Source of the DNA: an uncultured Pseudoteredinibacter sp.
GTDB taxonomy: Bacteria > Pseudomonadota > Gammaproteobacteria > Pseudomonadales > Cellvibrionaceae
Assembly (NCBI RefSeq): GCF_947502065.1
Contig: NZ_CANMYE010000002.1
Coordinates: 434,001-498,000 of the forward strand
Reading direction: 5' to 3'
DNA length: 64,000 nt
Below the pieces are notes generated by a model that saw only the letters and a list, made by a program, of their open reading frames with translations, made no database searches and had not been told where the DNA came from. Both the position numbers and the translations under genes were made by a program. This document shows positions 37,842 to 46,627 of the stretch, piece after piece. Numbering within the stretch: the first letter of the stretch is position 1; each line of letters opens with the position of its first letter.

Positions 37842-39206
37842 CTAATGGCTTAATTCATAGCAGGGGGTATATTCACCTTTAAGCTTCATCCTACCTGCAC
37901 TCACGAAGCTACGTAGCAGGGAGTCCATAGCCTGCATAATATCGGCATCTCCATTTAATTGATAAGGCCCACGATTTCGAATCTGCTCGATTCCGAAAGG
38001 CTTAACGTTACCCGCTACGATACCAGAGAAGGCGCTGCGCATATTAGCAACCAACTCATGAGCGGGCACATTCTTATTAAGCTCTAGAGCTGCCATATTT
38101 TCGTGGCTTGGTATAAATGGTTGCTGAAGAGATTCAGGAATCATTAGCTGCCAATTGTACACATAGGATTCATGTGATTTACGACGCTGTCGTTTTACCC
38201 GCTCAACGCCTTTTTTGGTTAAGCGTGCAACTTGCTCTGGCTGCCCAACGATAATCTCGTAATATTGTGCCGCATCATCACCCAAGCTAAAGCGAATAAA
38301 GCGATCAAGATCTTCGAAATACTCGGGCTTTTCTTCGGGTGCAGCAAAAATTAACGGCACTTCGATATCACGATTATCCGGGTGCATTAAAATCCCAAGC
38401 AAGTACATGACTTCTTCAGCAGTACCAGCACCACCAGGGAAAACAATAATGCAATGCGCCATGCGCACAAAGGCTTCTAGGCGCTTTTCAATATCCGGAA
38501 GAATAACCAGTTCATTAACAATAGGGTTTGGCGATTCCGATGCGATAATGCCAGGCTCGGTAATACCCACATAACGGCCGTTATGTATCTGCTGCTTGGC
38601 ATGGCCTACGGCTGCACCCTTCATTGGGCCTTTCATGGCACCAATACCACAGCCGGTGCCCACATCAAGGCCACGCAAGCCCATTTGATAACCTACCTTT
38701 TTGCTGTAATCGTATTCCACTCGATCAATCGAATGGCCACCCCAACAAATAACGAGGTTGGGCATACGCTCGGGCTTTACCACACCTGCGTTGCGCAATA
38801 TACGAAATACCGCATCGCTGATACCTTCTGCGCTGCTAAGATCAAAGTTGCCGCGCTCACTCATTTTGTTATGGGTAAAGACGATGTCTCGCAATACATC
38901 AAACAGCTGATCTTGTAGACCTCGAATCATCACACCATCAACAAAGGCTGTCGCCGGGGCGTTTCGAACTTCCAGCTTTACTCCGCGTGATTGCGGCGAG
39001 AGTTCGATAGAGAAATCTTTAAAGCTATTTAGCAGCAATTCTGGATCATCATCTTCTGATCCGGCATTTAAGACCGCCAAGGCACACTCTCTAAATAAGC
39101 GGTGCACCTCGGGGTGGGAATCCATCAAGCTTTCAATTTCTCGATGGGAAAGTAGATTCATGCTTCGTGTCGGCCTGACACTGGAATATTTTATTTTATC
39201 ACTCAT
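37842..39206 (-). CDS. ppnN: Nucleotide 5'-monophosphate nucleosidase (LOG family)
   Basis: A 454-residue protein, the same length as E. coli PpnN (YgdH), which splits purine and pyrimidine nucleoside monophosphates to base and ribose 5-phosphate and is tuned by (p)ppGpp. The central Rossmann-like LOG domain has VICWGGHSIDRVEY, GCGIGAMKGPMKGA and the PGGAGTAEEVMYLLGIL motif with catalytic residues. N- and C-terminal regulatory extensions are present. AAGGAG lies upstream of the ATG. Monocistronic. Confidence 0.95.
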   Translation of the reverse strand: MSDKIKYSSVRPTRSMNLLSHREIESLMDSHPEVHRLFRECALAVLNAGSEDDDPELLLNSFKDFSIELSPQSRGVKLEVRNAPATAFVDGVMIRGLQDQLFDVLRDIVFTHNKMSERGNFDLSSAEGISDAVFRILRNAGVVKPERMPNLVICWGGHSIDRVEYDYSKKVGYQMGLRGLDVGTGCGIGAMKGPMKGAAVGHAKQQIHNGRYVGITEPGIIASESPNPIVNELVILPDIEKRLEAFVRMAHCIIVFPGGAGTAEEVMYLLGILMHPDNRDIEVPLIFAAPEEKPEYFEDLDRFIRFSLGDDAAQYYEIIVGQPEQVARLTKKGVERVKRQRRKSHESYVYNWQLMIPESLQQPFIPSHENMAALELNKNVPAHELVANMRSAFSGIVAGNVKPFGIEQIRNRGPYQLNGDADIMQAMDSLLRSFVSAGRMKLKGEYTPCYELSH

Positions 39207-39327
39207 ACGTTTTTCTCCTTTTTATACGGAGCTAGCATGAGCGATCAATATGACAGACGGTTGAAACTTATAGGCTATTTTTTTAAATTAATTTTTTAAA
39301 ATATATACTCGTTTACGTCTTCTCGCT

Positions 39328-40551
39328 CTAATGCTGAGCTTCCTGAGGTGGTTCCAGCCTATCGGCAATTGTAATAATTAGCAAGGCCAAGGCGGAACAC
39401 ATAGCAAAGCTTAACACTAGGGGAAATACGCTACCGTTGTAGAAACTGCCTATCCATGCCCCTAAGGCAAAGGAGATTAGTGTTGAGACAGAACCCACTA
39501 CTGCAGCGCCGATTCCGGCTAGTTTTCCTAGTGGTTCCATGGCGACGGAACTCATATTTCCAAACACCATACCTACACAGAATAGCAAAAATCCCAGAAA
39601 TAGCATAAACCACAATAGGCTTGGTTCTCCTAAAATATAAACCGCTATAGAGTAAAGACTACCTGCCAGCATGATACACAACATGGCATTGCGGCTTATT
39701 GCTCGCATGCCATAGCGCACCACAATTCGTGCATTGACTACTGATGCAGCACCTAAACACAGTGCCAAACAAGCAAACAATAGCGGGAAGTATTTCCCGC
39801 CGCCAAGCTGAATTTCTAAAATTTGTTGCGAGGTTGCTAAAAACGCTACGAAGGCTCCGGAAATACTTCCGGCAGCTGCGGTGTAGCCGATCGCGGTGGG
39901 GTGTTTTAATACATAGGCGAAGCCTTTTGCGATATCGACAATATGGAAGCGTCGGCGATTTTCTTTGCTCAATGTTTCAGGTTGGCGTACCCCTAACCAA
40001 ACCCAGACGACAATCCCCAGTATTACAAATGAACTGAAAATCATTCGCCAGTCGGCAACGAATAGTATGAGTTGACCGAGACTTGGGGCGAGAGCCGGCA
40101 CGAGGATAAAAATTGTCATCATAAAGGACATGACTCTGGCCATTTCTCGGCCTTTATAAAGGTCGCGAACAATTGCCATGGTGACGACTCGGGGGCCAGC
40201 TAAGCCTAGGCCTTGTAGTAATCTTCCCATTAACATGGTGTCGAAGTCTTTGGCGAACATGGCCATGAGACTGCCGAACAAATATATTATTAAGCCAATG
40301 TAGATGGTGGGCTTGCGGCCTATGCTATCGGATAGTGGGCCGAAACCGATTTGGCCTACACCCAAACCTAGAAATAGGTATCCGATGATAAGTTGAACGT
40401 GATTGGGGTTTTCGACTTTTAGCTCTTGGCCGATTTCTGCCAGTGCTGGCAGCATGGCGTCGATGGCTAGGGCCACCAGTGCGGTCATGAGTGCCATGAG
40501 GGCAATAAATTCGGGTAGCGCTAAGGGCTTTGTGGGGGACTTAAACAACAT
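39328..40551 (-). CDS. Bcr/CflA-type MFS drug efflux transporter
   Basis: A 407-residue, 12-helix major facilitator of the drug:proton antiporter family. Motif A appears as GPLSDSIGRKPTIYIG after TM2, and motif C-like GLGLAGPRVVTMAIVRDLYKG follows TM4, both characteristic of Bcr/CflA. It probably exports a hydrophobic drug or metabolite. TAGGAG precedes the ATG. The second MFS gene upstream is separated by palindromic elements and is not closely related. Confidence 0.9.
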   Translation of the reverse strand: MLFKSPTKPLALPEFIALMALMTALVALAIDAMLPALAEIGQELKVENPNHVQLIIGYLFLGLGVGQIGFGPLSDSIGRKPTIYIGLIIYLFGSLMAMFAKDFDTMLMGRLLQGLGLAGPRVVTMAIVRDLYKGREMARVMSFMMTIFILVPALAPSLGQLILFVADWRMIFSSFVILGIVVWVWLGVRQPETLSKENRRRFHIVDIAKGFAYVLKHPTAIGYTAAAGSISGAFVAFLATSQQILEIQLGGGKYFPLLFACLALCLGAASVVNARIVVRYGMRAISRNAMLCIMLAGSLYSIAVYILGEPSLLWFMLFLGFLLFCVGMVFGNMSSVAMEPLGKLAGIGAAVVGSVSTLISFALGAWIGSFYNGSVFPLVLSFAMCSALALLIITIADRLEPPQEAQH

Positions 40552-40599
40552 TGACTCCTAGAATTAGGTCCGAGACAAACATTGCTGCAAACCGGACCA

Positions 40600-40713
40600 C
40601 TCTTAAGTAGCGGAAATTCTCGCTGGAAACACGCTAAAACCATCCGCGGGCGCTCGATTCGTCTCATCCATGAGACTCCACGGTTTCCAGCAAGAGTTTC
40701 CACTACTTAAGAG
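40600..40713. repeat. 114-bp inverted-repeat element
   Basis: Two 31-bp arms, matching at 28 positions (CTCTTAAGTAG...GCTGGAAAC and inverse), enclose 52 bp. That interior has its own perfect 16-bp hairpin GTCTCAT-CC-ATGAGAC at 40661-40676. It has no ORF and lies upstream of the Bcr/CflA gene. It looks like a MITE-sized or structured palindromic element; no target-site duplication is obvious. Confidence 0.7.
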
Positions 40714-40766
40714 CTGCATTTGTTAAATTTTCAATTCAGGCTGTGGCTATGTGGCAGACCTGATCG

Positions 40767-40814
40767 CCTGTAAGCCCCGGTAGGCTCCTAGAGAAACCTA
40801 CTGGGGCTTACAGG
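40767..40814. repeat. REP-like 18-bp hairpin
   Basis: CCTGTAAGCCCCGGTAGG at 40767-40784 pairs with CCTACTGGGGCTTACAGG at 40797-40814 with a single mismatch and a 12-nt loop. It lies 21 bp beyond the stop of the MFS gene at 40835, on that gene's 3' side, so it may also work as a 3' hairpin. Resembles extragenic palindromes of other gammaproteobacteria in style. Confidence 0.75.
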
Positions 40815-40834
40815 CTACATTTTCTGATTTTGAA

Positions 40835-42010
40835 CTACCTAACTTCATTCCCCGCACTTGGATCGCAAGGAATTTTTCTGGCCAGTATTAATGATACTAA
40901 GGCCATGGCAGCGCCTAATAGAAACACCGCGGCGCTGGATGTCATCCAGAGTAAACCAAAACTTACCGGGATAACGACAGCGGCTATATGGTTGATGGTA
41001 AAACTTACTCCCGATGTTGCAGCGATGTCTTTTGGATCGGCAATTTTTTGGAAGTAGCTGTTAATGGCGATAGCCATTGAGAAAAACAGGTGATCGATAA
41101 TATATAGGCCGGCGGCCAGTTTAGCATCATTTACAAAAGCGTAGCTGACAAATACTAAGATTAAGCCGATGTATTCCAAGCTTAATGCGGTGCGCTCGCC
41201 TACTCGGTTTATCCAGCGCCCTATCGGGGCAGCGATAACGCTATTGATGGCGTGATTGATTAGGTAGAGGGTAGCTATGTCGCTGACGTCATAGTGGAAT
41301 TTTTCTACCATCATAAAGCCGGCAAATACCATAAAGATTTGTCGGCGTGCGCCACTCATAAAGACAAGGGCGTAGTAGAGCCAGTAGCGTTTGCGGAGGA
41401 AGAGTTTTTTATGCTGGGGTTCTTTCTCTGGGAATAGCGGGTAGGCCAGAAACATAAATAAGGCGAGCAGCATGCATAAGCCCCCGCCCAGCATATAGGT
41501 GGTTTCATATCCGAACGGCTGCCAGATAATAAAGGCGTAAACCACCATGGAGCTTGCCGAACCAATGCCGAGCAGCTTGCCCATTAAGGCTGGCGCTTGA
41601 TCTTTGGGTAGCCATTGAAGTGTGAGTGATTTTTTAAGGGTTTCAAAATAGTGAAAGCCCACTGACATAATGAATGTGGTACACAGTAGGCCTACGCTAC
41701 TGGGCAGCAAGCCTGTTAATGACACCCCCAAGCCAAGGGTAAACAAAGAAAGAATGGCGAAGCGTTGCTCGCGCAGGAACAATAGAATAAAAACTACGGT
41801 AAATGCTAGGAAGCCTGGTATTTCCCTAACGCTTTGCAATAAGCCAATATCGGCGCCGTTAAACTGCGCACGCTCCACCACGAAATTATTGAGCAGAGCA
41901 TACCAGGTGGAGAAAGCTAGGGGCATGGCGACCGTCATGATAGCTAGCAGCGCATAGGGAGAACGCCAACCGGTGCCCTGGGTATTTATTTGCGCTGTGG
42001 TATTACTCAT
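40835..42010 (-). CDS. MFS transporter
   Basis: A 391-residue major facilitator with about 12 hydrophobic helices. Loop sequences include SVREIPGFLAF, VERAQFNGADIGLLQ, WLPKDQAPALMGKL and MSGARRQIFMVFAGFMM. Motif A of drug exporters is not clear, so the substrate class is open. It is a separate unit from the Bcr/CflA gene, 57 bp downstream of the YqcC-like gene, and could share its transcript with dinG. Confidence 0.85.
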   Translation of the reverse strand: MSNTTAQINTQGTGWRSPYALLAIMTVAMPLAFSTWYALLNNFVVERAQFNGADIGLLQSVREIPGFLAFTVVFILLFLREQRFAILSLFTLGLGVSLTGLLPSSVGLLCTTFIMSVGFHYFETLKKSLTLQWLPKDQAPALMGKLLGIGSASSMVVYAFIIWQPFGYETTYMLGGGLCMLLALFMFLAYPLFPEKEPQHKKLFLRKRYWLYYALVFMSGARRQIFMVFAGFMMVEKFHYDVSDIATLYLINHAINSVIAAPIGRWINRVGERTALSLEYIGLILVFVSYAFVNDAKLAAGLYIIDHLFFSMAIAINSYFQKIADPKDIAATSGVSFTINHIAAVVIPVSFGLLWMTSSAAVFLLGAAMALVSLILARKIPCDPSAGNEVR

Positions 42011-42067
42011 TGCACTCTCGTCTTTTTGAGGTCTTTACTTAAAGGGCCTATTTGCTGTTTTACGACC

Positions 42068-42436
42068 CTACTGCTTGGCCGTAGGTATCGCTACGCGGCT
42101 ATCTCCACCCAAGCATTGATCAATTTTATTTAAAGTAGGCACTACACTGTTAAGGACATGACGATCCGCTTTGTAAACTTCTTCAGCCATTGCAGCGATG
42201 CCACTTACTGTGGGCAGCTCAATTTTTTGCTCCAACATAAACTGTATGCGCGGAATAAAAATAAACTGCAGCCACTGGCAAAAATCTAAGGTATCTACGC
42301 AAAAGGGCTGGGTACTGGCAAGCGCCTCAGCACTAGGCGCTGTACTTTGCCATTGCCCTGTTTTTCGCAGAGCGGCTTCTAAATCGATGAGCAGAACCGC
42401 CATTTGCTCGGCCTGATTGAGCTTTGTATCGGACAT
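42068..42436 (-). CDS. YqcC-like protein (DUF446)
   Basis: A 122-residue cytosolic helical protein. The core matches the YqcC family: a helix with LLIDLEAALRKTGQW, then the conserved PFCVDTLDFCQWLQFIFIPRI and MLEQKIELPTVSGIAAMAEE. YqcC homologues commonly lie near tRNA-modification or pseudouridine synthase genes; here the neighbour is dinG, 29 nt upstream. No known activity. Confidence 0.85.
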   Translation of the reverse strand: MSDTKLNQAEQMAVLLIDLEAALRKTGQWQSTAPSAEALASTQPFCVDTLDFCQWLQFIFIPRIQFMLEQKIELPTVSGIAAMAEEVYKADRHVLNSVVPTLNKIDQCLGGDSRVAIPTAKQ

Positions 42437-42465
42437 TTCGAGCTCCTACTCTTTGCTGGCTGAGT

Positions 42466-44595
42466 TTAAAACTGACGAGCAAAGGGCGGCAGTGAATTTA
42501 ATATCGCCTGACCATAGCGGCGGCTTAGTAAACGATTATCGAGCAAGGTTACTTGGCCGGTATCGCTTTCGGTTCGTAATAGGCGGCCACTGGCCTGAAT
42601 CAATCTTACACAGGCATCGGGGACGGTAATCTCCATAAAAGGATTGCCACCGCGCGCCTCAATCCATTCGGAAAGCGATGCTTCTACAGGGTCATCAGGC
42701 ACTGCAAAAGGTATCTTGGCGATCACCACATGGCTGCAATAAGGGCCAGGTAAATCGATTCCTTCAGCAAAGCTGGCCAAACCAAAAATGACGCTTTGCA
42801 TTTGCCGATCAACCGCTTTTCTATGGGCGGTGATTATTTCCTGCTTGGATTTATCGCCCTGCATTAAGATCCGCCCCTGCCAAGACATAGGTAAACCTTC
42901 AAATACTTCGCGCATTTGCCGGCGGGAGGAAAACAAAACCAGGCTGCCTAATTCGTCTTTTAATAATTTAGGCAGTAGCTCGATAATACTGTCGGAATGG
43001 GCCATGGCATTTCCAGCATCGGCGGCCTCTTTGGGGATCGCCAATGTGCCGTTGCCTTGATAATCAAAAGGGCTGGGTACTGAGTTGTAACAGCTATCAA
43101 CAGGCGTACCGGCTCGCATACGAAAACGATCGAACTTTTGCAGCGCGGTTAAGGTGGCGGAAGTTACCACCGCACCACAGCATCGGCTCCATAAACCATA
43201 AGCCAAGGTGCCCGATGCCAGTATTGGGCTAGAGCATACTTCTAGATCGATATAGCCGCTGATTTCCACCACCGTAATCCAGCGCGCCGTTGGTGGCACG
43301 CCTTCTTTATCTGGGGTGGCAAAGGTTTCCCAGAGTGCCGCATTGGCCTCGGCCCTGGCCTGCCAACTGCCCACCAGGGGGTACCAGTTTTCTAAATCGA
43401 CCTTGGGCACTTCGCAATAGCTATCTTCCATGGCTTCTTCTAGCTCACGGGATATTTTGCCCAGTAGATCTTGCAAACGATCAAAGGCGCGATAAATTTC
43501 ATCGCACTGCTCGCGCTGCTCGGTGGGAATAACGCCGCCTTCAAAACGATAGCGCAAATGACGCTCATCATCTTCGATGGTATCGGTTAAGGCTTGGAAA
43601 GCCGGATAAATTTTATCGAGCTGCTGGCGCGCATCTAGCATGGCCGCTGGCAGTTGTTCGGCAAAACGATCGATATTGCCGGCTCCAGAAATATGCCCCA
43701 ACATGGCGGCCAGTTGCTTATTGCTTTGCTCCAGCCATTTTGATGTCGATAACATGCGACTGTGGTGAGCAAAGTGGCCCAAGGCCTTATCGGGTAAATG
43801 ATGACCTTCATCAAAAATATAAATGGCATCTTCGGGCGCAGGCAAAATCGCACCTCCACCTAAAGCCAAATCGGCCAGCACCAAATCGTGGTTGGTAACA
43901 ATACAATCCACATTGCCTATATTATCGCGTGCTTTTAAAAAGCTGCAGCTGCTGACGTTTGAGCAGCGCCTGCCCGTGCACTGGCGGTGATCGGTGGTCA
44001 CTCGGCGCCAAACATCGTCTTCGACGCCATCAGCCCAACCATCTTTATCACCATCCCACTCGTTCGCCGCTAAGGCATCCACCATATTTTGGTATATCTT
44101 GATGCTCTGCTCATCGACACCGCTGGCGTACTCTTCATAAAGCGCTTGGGTAGGATCCACCGGCACCGGCTCATCAACGCTCTGCAGCAGGTTATCCAAT
44201 TTACTGAGACACAAATAACGACCGCGCCCCTTAGCCAGAGCAAAACTAAATTGCATGCCGCTATTGTTGCGCACATCGGGCAGATCTTTATTCACAATCT
44301 GCTCTTGCAACGCAACAGTAGCGGTTGAAACCACCAGCTTTTTACCCAAGGCCTTAGCAATGGGTAATGCAGCCAGCAAATAAGCAACTGTCTTACCGGT
44401 GCCTGTGCCCGCCTCAACCACGCAAATATGCCCTTCATTATGGCGCTGATCTTGATCATCCAAGACAATACCACCCAGGGTGCGCGCGATATCGGCAATC
44501 ATCAACTTCTGCCCATATCGAGGTCGCAAGCCTTTGGCTTCTAGAAATTTGCTGTAAGCACCCTGGATTTGGCGCTTGAGGTCGTTATTTAGCAT
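42466..44595 (-). CDS. dinG: ATP-dependent DNA helicase DinG
   Basis: A 709-residue XPD-like superfamily 2 helicase unwinding DNA 5' to 3', including R-loops and G-quadruplexes. Walker A is VEAGTGTGKTVAYLLAAL, the DEAH box is FDEGHHLP, and the four Fe-S Cys are seen in the CTGRRCSNVSSC region with a further Cys shortly after (IGNVDCIVTNHDL). Motif VI is RLIQASGRLLRTESD. Size and all motifs match E. coli DinG. No obvious LexA box was found upstream. Confidence 0.96.
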   Translation of the reverse strand: MLNNDLKRQIQGAYSKFLEAKGLRPRYGQKLMIADIARTLGGIVLDDQDQRHNEGHICVVEAGTGTGKTVAYLLAALPIAKALGKKLVVSTATVALQEQIVNKDLPDVRNNSGMQFSFALAKGRGRYLCLSKLDNLLQSVDEPVPVDPTQALYEEYASGVDEQSIKIYQNMVDALAANEWDGDKDGWADGVEDDVWRRVTTDHRQCTGRRCSNVSSCSFLKARDNIGNVDCIVTNHDLVLADLALGGGAILPAPEDAIYIFDEGHHLPDKALGHFAHHSRMLSTSKWLEQSNKQLAAMLGHISGAGNIDRFAEQLPAAMLDARQQLDKIYPAFQALTDTIEDDERHLRYRFEGGVIPTEQREQCDEIYRAFDRLQDLLGKISRELEEAMEDSYCEVPKVDLENWYPLVGSWQARAEANAALWETFATPDKEGVPPTARWITVVEISGYIDLEVCSSPILASGTLAYGLWSRCCGAVVTSATLTALQKFDRFRMRAGTPVDSCYNSVPSPFDYQGNGTLAIPKEAADAGNAMAHSDSIIELLPKLLKDELGSLVLFSSRRQMREVFEGLPMSWQGRILMQGDKSKQEIITAHRKAVDRQMQSVIFGLASFAEGIDLPGPYCSHVVIAKIPFAVPDDPVEASLSEWIEARGGNPFMEITVPDACVRLIQASGRLLRTESDTGQVTLLDNRLLSRRYGQAILNSLPPFARQF

Positions 44596-44694
44596 GAATG
44601 TGCGTGAAACTACTGGATAAATATCAGGTAGAGGATTCTACCCTTTTTGGGACTTGGAGAATAGCCGCATGATCGGATGGTAAGAGCTGGCCAT

Positions 44695-44720
44695 AAAAAA
44701 CCCCGGCAAAGGTGCCAGGG
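44695..44720 (-). terminator. Intrinsic terminator of the acyltransferase gene
   Basis: On the minus strand CCCTGGCA, loop CCTT, TGCCGGGG followed by TTTTTT, 34 bp after the acyltransferase stop. One mismatch in an 8-bp stem. Confidence 0.75.
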
Positions 44721-44753
44721 CTTCTTAAAATGCTACTCACAATGGTGGGCGAC

Positions 44754-45902
44754 CTACTTAGACAGCTTATTACTCACCGTATTAGCATACATCGCCAAAT
44801 AGATGTCCCGCTGCGTTTCGGGCACCTCAGCCAATCGAGATTCAAACTCGGCCTGCTCTTTGGTGTACGCTTGCGCTTTAAAGTCTTTCGCACCAGCACC
44901 CACTTTAACCATAGGCCATTTGCCATTGAGCTTTTCATAGGCGAAGCAGTTGCTGGGGAAGAGGCGGTATTCTAGGCGAATCTGGCGATCAATTTCGGCG
45001 GCCACATCATCAGTATTCTCAAACTCACCGCGTAACACCTCACCAAAGGCCACATGCACACGCCCTTTGTCACCCGTGATGCCCTGGGCAATACTGGCAA
45101 TATCTTCGTGCTCATCTTTCTCGTAAGCGCCGTCTTTCGCCTGCCTGTATAGCTCGTTGGTTTTTATGCTGTCACAGGGGTCTAGCTCATATGAAATAGC
45201 GACCGGAACGATGTGAAGCTCGTTAATATATTCGCTAAGGGTGCGCTGCTTGCCTTTGCTTAGGGCAATCATACTAATCACCGCAGGGTTGGTGACATCC
45301 AAACCATCTTTAGCTCGCCCTTCACGATGAGCAATCCAAATATTGGCATTCTCCTCATTGATAGAGTGGTGGATATAGCTGGAAAGATGCTTGGCTGCCT
45401 TCAGTTTTTCACGCGGAGCAGTCGCCGAGCGATTAACGATAAAACTCTTATTTAAACGCATCAAATCGGATACATAAGGTTTAGTCAGCAAGTTATCACC
45501 AATGGCAATACGCACAGTATCAAAGTCATTCTTGTGAAGAGCCATACCGACAAAGGCTGGGTCCATGGCTATATCACGATGATTGCTAATAAACAGATAA
45601 GACTTATTACGATCAAGCTTTTCAATGCCAGAGATACTCAAGCCCCTAGATGTGCTGGCGATCATCTTATCCATATAGGACTTAACCACCACCTGGAAGT
45701 CTTCTACATTTTTTACATTGGCCAAGCGACGCTTTAAGGCAAATTTAATCATGGGGCGCAGCAAGCCTCCCACAAGCCCATTCAAGCGGGGAAAACGAAA
45801 GGCCGCTATTGCTTGTAGCAGCTCTGGATCTTCTAGAATCTTGTCCAGTGTGGGTCGAACTTCGGCGTCATTATAAGGACGGATATCGTCAAACTTGCTC
45901 AT
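44754..45902 (-). CDS. PlsC-like glycerolipid acyltransferase with variant active site
   Basis: A 382-residue putative acyltransferase of the 1-acylglycerol-3-phosphate type. The segment SYLFISNHRDIAMDPAFVGMAL corresponds to motif 1, but the spacing is H-x5-D (HRDIAMD) rather than the textbook H-x4-D; motif 3-like SIWIAHREGRAKDG follows. A related group with NHRDI-type motifs is known, so this is likely a family trait. N- and C-terminal soluble extensions surround the catalytic domain, and no clear membrane helix is present. It should transfer acyl groups to lysophospholipids at the membrane face. Confidence 0.75.
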   Translation of the reverse strand: MSKFDDIRPYNDAEVRPTLDKILEDPELLQAIAAFRFPRLNGLVGGLLRPMIKFALKRRLANVKNVEDFQVVVKSYMDKMIASTSRGLSISGIEKLDRNKSYLFISNHRDIAMDPAFVGMALHKNDFDTVRIAIGDNLLTKPYVSDLMRLNKSFIVNRSATAPREKLKAAKHLSSYIHHSINEENANIWIAHREGRAKDGLDVTNPAVISMIALSKGKQRTLSEYINELHIVPVAISYELDPCDSIKTNELYRQAKDGAYEKDEHEDIASIAQGITGDKGRVHVAFGEVLRGEFENTDDVAAEIDRQIRLEYRLFPSNCFAYEKLNGKWPMVKVGAGAKDFKAQAYTKEQAEFESRLAEVPETQRDIYLAMYANTVSNKLSK

Positions 45903-46125
45903 AGTCTTCCTGTAGCAACATAAGCGGCCGGCCTATTGTTATTATGGCTCGACCAAAACCTGCCAACATACCGAAAACAGGCCCCAAAAGCTATAATTTC
46001 AAGACTTATAATACTGATAACGTGCCTATAGCATGCCTATAAGAACGGGGGCTCCAGCTAGGGTTGGACTAGCCTCTCGTGTTAACATCGCGAGTTTTTA
46101 ATAGGGATAACTATCATGGGCCGCT

Positions 46126-46608
46126 ATGTCCGCTAACCTCTCCGCCAGCAATTGCTACTGCCAAAGCCAAGCGAGCTTTGAGGACTGCTGCCAAGCTATT
46201 CTGGCAGGCAAGCCCGCTGCCACTGCTGAAGCCCTGATGCGCTCGCGCTATACAGCTCATGTCTTGGGCGATATCGATTACCTGATGGCCACTTGGCAGC
46301 ATAGCGCCGGCCAAGCAGAAGACACCCGAGCTTGGGTAGAAGCCCACGATTGGCTGGGGCTGCAAGTACTGCAATGTCGCAAAGGTGGTAGCCAACAAAA
46401 CGAAGGCACCGTAGAGTTTATCGCCTACTATCGCCCTAAAGGCAGCAGCGAGCGCCTGGCCCATCACGAGCTATCCAGCTTTAGCAAGGTTGATGGCCGC
46501 TGGCTCTATGTAGAAGGCAGCACCCCACAAAAAGCGCCCAAAAAAACCGGACGTAACGACCCTTGCCCCTGCGGTAGCGGCTTGAAATTTAAGCGCTGCT
46601 GCGCCTGA
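46126..46608 (+). CDS. YchJ-family SEC-C zinc-binding protein
   Basis: A 160-residue cytosolic protein. An N-terminal CYC...CC cluster ([16 protein letters not shown]) is followed by an NTF2-like middle ([24 protein letters not shown]) and a C-terminal SEC-C zinc motif [17 protein letters not shown]. That order defines YchJ/UPF0225. Its role is unknown; SEC-C tails bind metal and, in SecA, SecB or ribosomes. A DUF3549 gene starts 20 bp later, probably on the same transcript. Confidence 0.92.
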   Translation: MSANLSASNCYCQSQASFEDCCQAILAGKPAATAEALMRSRYTAHVLGDIDYLMATWQHSAGQAEDTRAWVEAHDWLGLQVLQCRKGGSQQNEGTVEFIAYYRPKGSSERLAHHELSSFSKVDGRWLYVEGSTPQKAPKKTGRNDPCPCGSGLKFKRCCA

Positions 46609-46627
46609 TCTGTATAGGACTTTTATC

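Noticed and set aside
40521..40703. Small minus-strand frame in the palindromic element
   Set aside because: It overlaps the Bcr/CflA start and the inverted repeat; sequence looks random.
40600..40713. Integron attC site
   Set aside because: No RYYYAAC/GTTRRRY boxes and no integrase or cassette array.
46115..46135. A six-codon frame (MGRYVR) just before and overlapping the YchJ start
   Set aside because: It is probably chance; nothing shows that it is a leader peptide.
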